From: Gordionus sp. m RMFG-2023 | Taxonomy: Eukaryota; Nematomorpha; Gordioida; Chordodea; Parachordodidae | Reading direction: 5' to 3' | Assembly: GCF_954871325.1 (NCBI RefSeq) | Contig: NC_088778.1 | Location: 18,069,666-18,133,665, forward strand | DNA length: 64,000 bases | Shown here: positions 55,605 to 64,000 of the stretch, piece after piece | Layout: the number at the start of each line of letters is the position of its first letter | Position numbering within the stretch: position 1 is the stretch's first letter | Notes under the pieces: model-generated | Told to the model about the DNA's origin: nothing | Database searches by the model: none | The model's input: the letters and a program-made list of their open reading frames with translations, nothing else | Position numbers and translations under genes: made by a program

Positions 55605-55994
55605 AAGGGTAGGGTGCATCGATATTAAATATCGGATAGGATCGGCACCGATATGTAGCGTTTTCCAAAAATATCGGATCGGGCCGATACCTGTAAAAAC
55701 CCCATCCGATCTTTTTACTTTTCTTTTTTTTTATTATTTTATGTTATTTATATTTATTTTACATTATTATAATATTTTCTAAATAATTTTTTTTTAAACA
55801 ATGCAAATGCACAACACCTTCTAAATTTTATTCTTAGATTTATAGTATTTTAAAAGTTTTTTTAATTAAAATAGAAAAGAACACCCAGTTTTAATTATTT
55901 TAAATCTTTTTTAACGCCAATTTTATTATTTATTCTTTAAATAAAAGAATATTTTTAAATATGGGATCTGAATTATGGAAATACTAGTTGATAA

Positions 55995-56012
55995 CCCGTC
56001 AAGTATGACGGG
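55995..56012 (-). other. Helitron 3' hairpin
   Basis: CCCGTCA-AGTA-TGACGGG, a 7-bp stem with a 4-nt loop, 7 nt from the CTAG terminus. In Helitrons this structure marks the end of the transferred strand. Confidence 0.85.
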
Positions 56013-56225
56013 AATAAAAAAATCTTGAACTATTATATGAAATTTTTTTTTAATACCTTTTTTTTTTATAAAATAAAGGAGAATATTCTGTGAATATATA
56101 TAGATTTTATTAAATCTAATGTTAAATATATGAATGTAAAATATATGAACATAAAATATATGAATTTGTATTCATAAATGTAGGAAGATATGGATAAATA
56201 GGTATTGTATATCATTTCCTGAGGG

Positions 56226-57600
56226 CACATATTAATGGTGACGGAAAAGTATTATATTGACTTTTAATGTTCAATTGGCTAAATATAATTTAAATTTATT
56301 TGTTGAATTTAAAATGTAATTTGTACTTAGGAGTAGTAATTTTGATTGGCATATTGTGGCATAGTTACAAAGTTTAGGTATTTGAGTATTTTAATTCCAT
56401 GAAATAAATAGGTATAAAAAATAAATTTTTTAACTGAGAGGGTAAGATTGATGGGAATCATAAATGTTTTCACTATTATATGGTTTTTTTTAATATTTAA
56501 ATATTTTTAATTGATATTTTAATAATTACTTGGGTTAGTTTTTTGAGCATTTTAATTTCAATAAATTTGAGGGTTGATCAATTATTTTTTTAAATAATTG
56601 AGATGTCTACATGATCGAAGGTTTGACACTGACTTTTATTAATAGTAATAACAAAAGATGTGAGAATAGGAAATTGACGACGTTTAAATTTAAAAGTTTG
56701 GATTTTACTTAGTGCTAAATTGGTATTCCAGAGATCACATATTATTGGTTAGAGAAAAGTTTTGTTATGACTTTTAATGTTCAATTGGCTAAATATAATT
56801 TAAATTTATTTGTTAAATTTAAAATGTAATATGTACTAAGGAGTAGTGAATTTGATTGGCATATTGTGGCATAGTTACATAGTTTAGGTATTTGAGTATT
56901 TTAATTCCATGAAATAAATAGGTATATGGAGTCCATTTGACTTTAAATAATAATGTGTGAAATATTATAATTAAAATAATTTAGTTTATTTCTAAATATA
57001 AATCTTATACTTGAGAGGGTAAGATTGATGGGAATCATAAATTTTTCCACTATTATATGTTTTTTTTTATATATTTATTTTTTGATTGGTTAAATAAAAT
57101 ATATCTTTATTTTTTTAGTTGATATTTTAATAATTACTTGGGTAAGGTATTTGAGTATTATTTCCAATACATTTGAAGGTTAATTAAGATAATTATTTTT
57201 TAAATAATTGAGGTGTCTAGATGGTCGAAGGTTTGACACTGACTTTTATTAATAGTAATAACAATAGTTTAGTTATTTGAGTATTTAAAGGTATATAGAG
57301 AGTAAAATATTTTACTTGAGAGGGTAAGATTGATTTGAATCATAAATTATTATTATATGGTTCTTTTAATATTTAAAAATGGTTAATTGATATTTTAATA
57401 AATACTTACGTTAATTATTTGAGCATATTTTGTAGGTACAATCATAATTTTAGGTTTTTTTGAGAGGTACATTTGCTTAACCCTACATTAAGTGTTCCAA
57501 AACAGGTAATATAGACCTATATGATCAAAGGGTTGACACTGAATTAGAAAACAGGTAATATAAACCTACATGATTGAAGGGTTGACACTGATTTAGGAAC
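56226..57600. repeat. Internal tandem repeats of the Helitron, ~510-bp unit
   Basis: Two long copies (about 56258-56700 and 56768-57260) share ACTTTTAATGTTCAATTGGC, TGATTGGCATATTGTGGCAT and GGTTTGACACTGACTTTTAT. A third, shortened copy follows at about 57260-57470. Shorter GGGTTGACACTGA units repeat at 57520-57600. No open frame. Confidence 0.8.
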
Positions 57601-57979
57601 TTTTATATTCACTTGGTACTTAAGAATTTGAACAAATTTTTGGTTTGTATAAATATTTATATTTTCCATGATAATCTATATATATAATATTAAATTTTAT
57701 TAATAAAATTATTATACTTGACTATCTTCTTAAAAACATAAAAAAGGTTGTGATCTTCTTAAAAATCGTTAATTAAAAAAAGATCGTTAATAAAAAATGG
57801 TTGATTATTAATTAATAAAACAAAGAAAATAAATTTAAACCAAATAGAAAGAAAATAAATTTAAACCAATGAAATAAGACCTTAATAAACCAATAAAAAT
57901 AAAGATTAATAAGCCAATAAAAATATAAAATAATAGCAAAATAATAAAGTATATAAGAAAGATTATATTACAAAATTTA

Positions 57980-58053
57980 ATATAGAAGGTGGTTGAGCGG
58001 GAAGAACGCTTGCCTTTAAAACGTTAAGTCGTGGGTTCGAATCCCGTTATATA
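57980..58053 (+). tRNA. tRNA-like sequence (degenerate, Leu/Ser-like)
   Basis: It contains a good A box (GTGGTTGAGCGGGAAGAACGC region) and a perfect B box and T arm core (GTGGGTTCGAATCCC). Ends ATATAG and TTATAT can pair as an acceptor stem, and an oligo-T run follows (58061). A-box and T-arm words resemble type II tRNAs such as tRNA-Leu, but the long variable arm is absent and the anticodon stem (CTTGC..TTAAG around TTTAAA) pairs poorly. The anticodon cannot be set. Likely a captured or decayed tRNA gene inside the Helitron. Confidence 0.5.
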
Positions 58054-58107
58054 CAAAAAATTTTCTTAAAATTTAACATTAGAGAGATATAGTCTCCATC
58101 GATTTAT

Positions 58108-58280
58108 TTAACATTAAGAAGATAGGAAAGTTGATAGGAAAAATAAAAATTATTAAGAAGATAGGAAAGTTGATAGGAAAAATAAAAATTATTAAGAAGA
58201 TAGGAAAGTTGATAGGAAAAATAAAAATTAACATTAAGAATATAGGAAAGTTGATGAGAAAAATTAACATTAAGGATATA
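58108..58280. repeat. 39-bp minisatellite
   Basis: About four copies of ATTAAGAAGATAGGAAAGTT then GATAGGAAAAATAAAAATT (39 bp, thus 13 codons). The first three are nearly identical and the last is degenerate and shortened. Because the period is a multiple of three, both strands show false open frames. It is at the 5' end of the Helitron. Confidence 0.9.
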
Positions 58281-59223
58281 CGAAAACAAAGATGCAAAAT
58301 GCATTATCTGCGGAATCATCTGAGTTTACCTTCATTAAGGCAGGGGATATAGATACTCCATATCGTAGAAGTAGTGTTGTTAATTTGCTTGGTTGTAAAA
58401 TTTACGAACCAATTTTGTGCTGAGGCCTGCTCGGGTCACAAACCCTTGGTTCAGACCCGTGGTCGGCTTGGTTTTCCGGGATTGTTTTTATTGTTAGATA
58501 ATATAGCCCTGCAAGCAAGTCAGTTTCGGGATTAAAAAATTTATATCTGGTCGAGTTATGGTTTAATTTATAAAATCCAAAATTATAGTTTACTGAGAAT
58601 AAACGAAAGAAGACAAATACTATAAAATTTAATATAAAAATTAAAATGCTTTTTATTTAAATATTTTCAGACTCAGGGCTGAAGAAAGGTCCTAGCAATT
58701 AGTTAGACCAAAGAACCTTGATGGATAATAGCATTCACAAAATATTTTAATTACCTTTCATGATTAATTTTAATACTGTAAAAATCTTCCTTATACACTT
58801 AATAATATAAAAATAGTTGAAATCTGAGCGATTCAATTATGAAAATTAAAATTTTTACCTAAAATGAACTTTTGGGAATTCAGTAAAAATTGTTTTGAGT
58901 TGTTTTAATTTATGTAGGAAAAAAAATAGTATATGTTGAAGCACCAACCTACATGTATTGTTTTGCGCTATTCACATTCACACCAATGTTATTAATGCTT
59001 GAATTTTTAGCTATAACGGCTCGCTCAAGAATTTTGTAAAGTTAAAATAGGTATCCTATAAATCCCATAAAAGTTTAGTTGAAGATGCGTAAGTAACCAT
59101 AAACTAGTAATTATATAAAGCTTTTGCTCAAAGCTCTCAATTTGCCAAATATGAATACTTACATAAAATTATTTTAGCTAAAATATTAATCGGGCCGTTA
59201 TAAAATATCGACCCAAATCAGGC

Positions 59224-59275
59224 TTTTTAACAACACTATTGTGATTAATGGAGAATAAAATAATAAAGCTTTTCA
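59224..59275 (+). repeat. Direct repeat, also at 63135-63182
   Basis: AACAACACTATTGTGATTAATG then AGAATAAAATAATAAAGCTTTT occurs at both sites, about 3.9 kb apart and in the same orientation, inside the 5.4-kb element. At 59190-59239 the preceding sequence looks like a right end of an AGTGTTGTTAA element. This may reflect a nested insertion. Confidence 0.7.
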
Positions 59276-59427
59276 TTAGCAAAAAAGAATTTTTTATATC
59301 TACTGGATTGGATAATGTATAATCCGTAGAAAATGAAGCGACTAATTCTTGCCCTATTGACTGAGATAATGAAAACTCATCGCTTGGAATGTTGATCGGT
59401 GATTTTTCCAATATTTTAATTTTACTT

Positions 59428-60348
59428 TTAGTTATCCAAAGAATGGAAATCAGGATAAGAAATTTGAATAATTTCTTAAATAAACATGAGTGAAAACTCG
59501 AATTTAGGGTTTTCAGATAATTCTTATTTGTTAGAATTTTTTATGATCAATTCGAAACACCAAATAAAAAAAACCATTTATTATTTATTTATTCTATGTA
59601 AATAAAATATTACACAATATAAATCAATTACAAATTCCTTCAAAAAACTTTAAAAATTATATGTAAAATAATTGCCTAAAATACTCGTAACAATTGAAAT
59701 AACTTCATTTCGGTTGTTGGGTTTAGGAGAATTTCATTTATATTGATTTTTAATTACTCCGAAAAATTTTTCTATCGGATTTAATTGCGGCGAATAGGGT
59801 GGAAAAATATGATATTTGGAAAATTCTCACTAATTCGCTCGATGTATAGGAGCAATATCCATTATAAGTAATGAATTTGATGGTAAAAGTGCGAATAATT
59901 CATCCAGGTATGCCTTTTATCGCAGTAAAAGCCCCATCTATTGTGAATTTTTTCAATCCACTTATCCTATTGTGCATAGGTTACCGGAAGTTTTTAAAAA
60001 TATAATGTTTTTCTCAAAATTTTCTTTCAAGTTTTTAAAAGTTTTTTTAAAAAAGGATGTATTTTTCTCAACAAGTTTTTACAATAATTACGGAAAGTTA
60101 AATTGAAGTGTCGGGGCTTCCATTATGGGTAGAATGGTTGGTGGCACATCTCGATGATTTTTGGTGTGCGTCATTTTAGGTTAATAAAAGCAACTACAAC
60201 ATTTAAATTTTATTTAATTTTAAAACCAAAAAAAAATATAAAAAAATAAGAATTATCTGAAAACCCTAAATTCGAATTTTCTTTCACTTATGTTTTTTAA
60301 GAAATTATCAAATTTCTTATCCTGATTTCCTTCTTTAGATAACTAAAA
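59428..60348. mobile_element. Inverted-repeat unit enclosing an IS630 relic
   Basis: Arms of about 105 bp (59428-59530 and 60237-60348): TTAGTTATCCAAAGAATGG and AATCAGGATAAGAAATTTG, TTTAGGGTTTTCAGATAATT against their reverse complements. Between them sits the IS630 relic at 59545-60090. The family of the arms is not known. Confidence 0.65.
59545..60090 (-). pseudogene. IS630-family transposase relic, close to the 18062 gene
   Basis: It parallels 17955-18485 base for base in many places (for example TATCGGATTTAATTGCGGCG, TTCGCTCGATGTATAGGAGC, GCCCCATCTATTGTGAATTT). It thus covers the last part of the DDE domain, including NPIE, DNAPIH-equivalent and the C-terminus. It then joins a right TIR piece (TTTTTCTCAACAAGTTTTTAC, ~60060). 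The N-terminal half is deleted and several small indels break the frame. Confidence 0.8.
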
Positions 60349-60544
60349 GTAACATTCATATAGTGTAATAATACTTTAAAAAAAATTTACAATGCATTTT
60401 AAAAAAAAATTATTCTAAAAATCTTAGAAAATTTTTATTCTCATTTTCCCAATTAAACTTGGGTCCAAAACATAAAAAAATTATATTCGATTCATAACTT
60501 TGACTTTAATCTTCATTAAAGTTTAAAAACTCTTATTATTTAAA

Positions 60545-60673
60545 AAATTATATCAAAAATTTTTAAAAATTTTATCAAAATGTTTTTACAATAATTATGG
60601 AAAGTTATTTAACTATATAAGAATGTTTTTTCACATTATGAAAATGTGTTACAACAAATCATATTATTACTGT
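60545..60673. repeat. IS630-family right TIR, solitary
   Basis: TTTACAATAATTATGGAAAG, AACTATATAAGAATGTTTTT and TGTTACAACAAATCATATTA reproduce the right TIR of the element at 17653. It ends near TTACTGTA (60673). Confidence 0.75.
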
Positions 60674-61029
60674 AAATTCTGTGGCCACTATGGCGAGGGT
60701 GAGGAGGGGTATTTTTACAGAATAAAACTTTTTATAAATATTTTTTTTAAAGATATTGTATATTATTATTTTATTACATTATGTGATTATTTTTTTACAA
60801 TCTGTATTTACAGGGTAAATTATTATAATAAAAGCAAAAAATTAAAAAGATTTAACCATATGTTTTTTTATTTTTATATAATACTCAAAAAATAAATGAC
60901 GATCAAATATATAATGTATGACAAAACAGATTTAAAAAATGCATTAAAATATAAAAAATTGGATATTTTAATTTTCGTTTTTTCTTTATGTATTCCGATT
61001 TTCTATATTCCTTTAAAATATATTTAAAT

Positions 61030-61840
61030 ATAAATTATATTTTTATAAATTTACCTTAATTCAATAGTTGTCCTCGATAACCATTCTCAAATATGGATGC
61101 ATTTTATTATAACTTAAAAAGTCATAAGGAATAGTAAATTCATTAAGAATTGATGTTACATTATGAACGATTTCGTTTCTTGTATTTGGTCGGGGATTCA
61201 TTGACCTATATTTGTTTTATAATACGCCAAAGAAAATCTCTATTGGATTAAGTTGAGGCGAATAGGGGAGCAAAATTCTACTCGCACTTTAAAACTATCA
61301 ATGAGGTGACTTTTATGGATGGATGCATTGTCTATAACAATAACTGCATCCCTTGGTATGATATTAATTAGTTCTATCATATATTTTCGAAATAGTAGAC
61401 TATTATAAGCTCCCTCGATGATGCGATAAAGTATGACACCTTCGATTCCCATAGTACATAATATACTTAAATTTTTACCATTAGATGGTGGGACTTTAAC
61501 AGTTGGCATAACATTGTATGGTGCCCAGGCGTAAACAGGTACAACATGTAAATTTATGCCTGTCTCGTCTAAGAAAAATATTTTTTCTCTGGCTATATTC
61601 AATATTTTTATACAATAAGGGAGAATTGATATAATGGGAATTATTTGTAGCAGATATATTAGGTATTGAATTAGAATAAATAGGATCAGGATTTGATGTA
61701 AATGAATTTGTATTATTCGTGTTAGTATATAAAATTTGTCGTATATTCAACATTTGTGAATTAGAATAAACAGGATCAGGATTTGATGTAAATGAATCTG
61801 TATTATGTATATAAAATTTGTCATATATTAAACATTTGAA
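61030..61840 (-). pseudogene. Second IS630 subfamily, internally deleted transposase
   Basis: On the minus strand, 61753-61620 gives an N-terminal Ser/Asn-rich piece (IYSNSIPNISATNN). This joins directly to the DDE domain: KIFFLDETGINLHVVPVYAW, VIVIDNASIHKSHLIDSF. The last part, YSPQLNPIEIFFGVL, is in another frame (frameshift near 61265) and has an in-frame TAA soon after; then PNTRNEIVHNVTSILNEF and a C-terminal IEDNY end. Both helix-turn-helix parts are deleted. About 29-30 residues lie between the second D and E, as in the gene at 18062. A ~92-bp direct duplication (61666-61750 and 61758-61840) repeats the N-terminal piece. Confidence 0.8.
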
Positions 61841-63134
61841 AAAAATATTAAACTGTATTTTATATAAAAAAATTTAAGTAGTATAAAAATTGTAATTGCA
61901 AAAAAATTACATTAAAATTTTACGGTTATTGCTTAAGTCGAGGGGTATTTTTTATTTATTTTTTTGATGTTTTTTTTAAATGTTATTTTAAATTAATATA
62001 GTATTATTTGGTTTTGTGATAAATTTTTAAAATAATGTAGCATATTTTTATTATTTGGTGATAAATTTTTAAATTAATATGTATTTTTTCTTTTAAAATA
62101 TTTTAAAATATTTTTTTCTTTTTTAAAAATATTTCTTAATTCCTAGGGAGGGGAGGAGGGTAGAAGAATTGTGATGAGTCAATTTTATTCATTAAATTGA
62201 AATATAGTCTGATAATCTAAACAATTTTAGGAAAATTAGCATAAAATCTTAAATTTTGTATTTATTAGAGGTAAAATAGACCCCATCTTTAAATTCTAAG
62301 TGATTTTTTTAACCTTTGTTGGGAAGGGTTAATTCGAAATAAATTGAAATATATTATCGAAATTTATATAAAATAAAAATATCGAAATATAGTAATAAAC
62401 GAGTCAATTTTATTCATTAAATTGAAAAATTGTATTAAAATGTATACAGTCATTTATAAATAGAATAAAAAGATCAAAGCGATTTAATAATTTATGTTTT
62501 CTAAAATATCTATATTCAAGTAAATATTCATGAATATTCTCTCGATCCCCATGTCTTTTATAGTTTTCCTTAAGATCCCGCCACAGTCTTTAGACTTTTT
62601 GGGTGTGAATGGATCTATTATTTGGGTCAACGAAGTTTCGGGATTGATTGACCCTATAATGGAAATAATTTGTTTGATCCAACCGATTATATCTAAGATA
62701 AATAGATTTAAATATATTACTACTTTTGATTTACAGAAAAATATATTTACATAATAATACTATATTAAAATAACATTTAAAAAAAACATAAAAAAAATAA
62801 CATAAAAAAAATAACATAAAAATAACATAAAAAAAATAACATAAAAAAAATAATATAAAAAAAATAACAAAAAAAAATAACAAAAAAAATAAAATAAAAA
62901 AAGAATAATAACTTAAGCAATAACCAATTTTTCCATATGTATTTTTGTAGTGTTTGTTTTGTTATATATATTAATGAATCGTCATTTATTTTTTAAGTAT
63001 TATGTAAAAATAAAGACACATAGTGTTTCATTCTTTTAACTTTTTGTTTTTTTTATAATATCTTACCCTGTATATAACACACGCTATAAGAAATTATAAT
63101 AATATTTTTTCAGGGTTAAAAAAAATTATTTTTT
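61841..63134. other. AT-rich interior of the 5.4-kb element
   Basis: It includes a repeated GAGTCAATTTTATTCATTAA word (62176 and 62403) and an (A)n-TAACAT simple repeat at about 62775-62900. An open frame at 62530 (74 codons) shows no domain. No hAT transposase could be recognised. Confidence 0.45.
62775..62900 (+). repeat. AAAAAAATAACAT-type simple repeat
   Basis: About ten irregular units of AACATAAAAAAAAT / AACAAAAAAAAT. Confidence 0.85.
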
Positions 63135-64000
63135 ATTTTCAACACTATTGTGATTAATGTAGAATAAAATAATAAAGCTTTTTTATTTATAATTAGAATA
63201 AGATTAATAAATAAGGTTTATAATTTTTCTTAGTTTTCCTTATAAAAATTTCATTTTTGTATATTTCGCTACAAAATCACACTAACTCTGATTAAAAAAA
63301 CATGTTTACTCTACCCAAGTAGAGGCTATGCAAATTAAATTTTTATTTAGCCAGAGCCCATTGTAACTTATTCTAAAACCCTATCTCAGTTATTGATATA
63401 TACCAATTGATTTTTAGGCACTACTAGCACCTTCCTCCTTTCTTTAGCCCTGAAAAATATTTAAATTTATTTAAATAAAAAGCATTTTAATTTTTATATT
63501 AAATTTTATAGTATTTGTCTTCTTTCGTTTATTCTCAGTAAACTATAATTTTGGATTTTATAAATTAAACCATAACTCGACCAGATATAAATTTTTTAAT
63601 CCCGAAACTGACTTGCTTGCAGGGCTATATTATCTAACAATAAAAACAACCCCGGATCTTAACCAAGGGTCCGACCACGGGTCTGTGCTCGGGGTTCTTG
63701 CTGAGAGTTGGTTTAGTCGATTTTTAGACCAAAACCCCAGGTCTTGGTTTTATACAACCAACCAATTAACAACACTACGTAGAAGTTTATTACCAGAAAA
63801 TCTAGAGGCTCTCGTATTTATTTAAAAAAATCTGATATAATTTTATATATTAAATACAATTTTATAATTCATACCAACATAAAATGGATATATTATCAAA
63901 TATATGTTTTTTAAATTATAGTCTTGTAGAAATATAAAAAAATTAAATTAAATGCATAATTTGATTTTTTGCATAAAAAATATTGATTTCTTAATTACAT

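Larger units (their letters stand above)
55984..58276 (-). mobile_element. Helitron-like non-autonomous element
   Basis: Read on the minus strand it starts TCCTTAATGTTAAT (58276) and ends with a perfect 7-bp hairpin, CCCGTCATACTTGACGGG, then 7 nt and CTAG (55984). It sits between A and T of the host sequence with no target duplication, as shown by comparison with the uninterrupted copy 1 (GGAAATA then TTTTAC). TC start, 3' hairpin, CTRR end and A/T insertion are the Helitron hallmarks. No Rep/helicase ORF is present. It carries internal tandem repeats, a tRNA-like sequence and a 39-bp minisatellite. Confidence 0.87.
58372..63777. mobile_element. 5.4-kb hAT-type element with ~340-bp TIRs
   Basis: Starts TAGTGTTGTTAATTTGCTTGG and ends ACCAATTAACAACACTA. 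A perfect 8-bp duplication CGTAGAAG flanks it (58364-58371, 63778-63785). The TIRs extend to about 58710 and from about 63420 (matching landmarks CTGCAAGCAAGTCAGTTTCGG and CTGGTCGAGTTATGG). The outer ~130 bp carry CCCGGGTT/ACCCGTGG-type words. No hAT transposase was recognised inside. The interior holds two IS630 relics and further repeats. The 12-bp end is shared with the MITEs at 23035 and 23476. Confidence 0.9.
55605..64000 (+). mobile_element. Internally deleted hAT, copy 2, with two nested insertions
   Basis: The left end AGGGTAGGGTGCATCGATAT and the AATATCGGATCGGGCCGATA block match copy 1 (8771-9489). The inner sequence is the same deletion derivative: BED-start words stop at 55983, resume at 58277 and again at 63786 (TTTATTACCAGAAAATCTAG, the C-terminal block). 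Removing 55984-58276 (Helitron) and 58372-63777 plus one 8-bp duplication restores the arrangement seen in copy 1. The right end lies beyond the window. Confidence 0.88.

Noticed and set aside
58079-58352. Overlapping open frames on both strands (71-73 codons)
   Set aside because: They exist only because the 39-bp minisatellite period is a multiple of three.

Overview
The window is a very AT-rich stretch of eukaryotic, almost certainly animal, nuclear DNA. The evidence is spliced genes with very short introns (42 to 102 nt, one of 614 nt), a RalGDS-type Ras-family exchange factor gene, an RTE-like LINE of the type common in invertebrates, and many hAT transposons with ZMYM1/DUF4371-like transposases. 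Extreme AT content plus tiny introns would suit a parasitic lineage with a derived genome (a myxozoan, for example), but nothing here fixes the species. Only one host gene is recognisable. Nearly everything else is transposons in all stages of decay, often nested.

Layout. 1-2.2 kb: remains of a Ty3/gypsy-like LTR element. 2.2-4.5 kb: hAT relic, then a ten-unit satellite of about 146 bp. 5.4-7.0 kb: long foldback. 7.4-10.7 kb: dispersed repeat and hAT-type MITEs. 11.0-15.6 kb: a DUF4371-type hAT (8-bp target duplication) that swallowed a TTAA-flanked foldback. 17.1-21.2 kb: an RTE-like LINE on the minus strand, split by a complete IS630-Tc1-mariner element whose 404-residue transposase is spliced. 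22.7-27.1 kb: MITEs, a recent 441-bp tandem duplication, hAT relics. 27.8-32.3 kb: two opposite-facing copies of one hAT family, each with its own target duplication. 32.9-35.8 kb: the best preserved hAT (perfect 8-bp duplication, three-exon transposase). 36.0-43.5 kb: MITEs and a hAT with perfect duplication that holds an inverted partial copy of its own gene. 43.9-45.7 kb: TA-flanked foldback with a mariner-like relic. 47.1-48.8 kb: RasGEF exons. 49-55 kb: tandem and dispersed repeats, hAT ends. 55.6-64.0 kb: an internally deleted hAT broken by two insertions, a Helitron-like element (2.3 kb, with a tRNA-like sequence) and a 5.4-kb hAT that itself contains IS630 relics.

Main points of interest: an IS630-like transposase with only 30 residues between its second D and its E, seen in two diverged copies; a recurring design in which GC-rich, short-period subterminal repeats mark hAT ends in an otherwise AT-rich genome; and the nested set at 55.6-64 kb, which gives a clear insertion order. 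I found no CRISPR, operon or prokaryotic-style system, and no clearly new multi-gene system.
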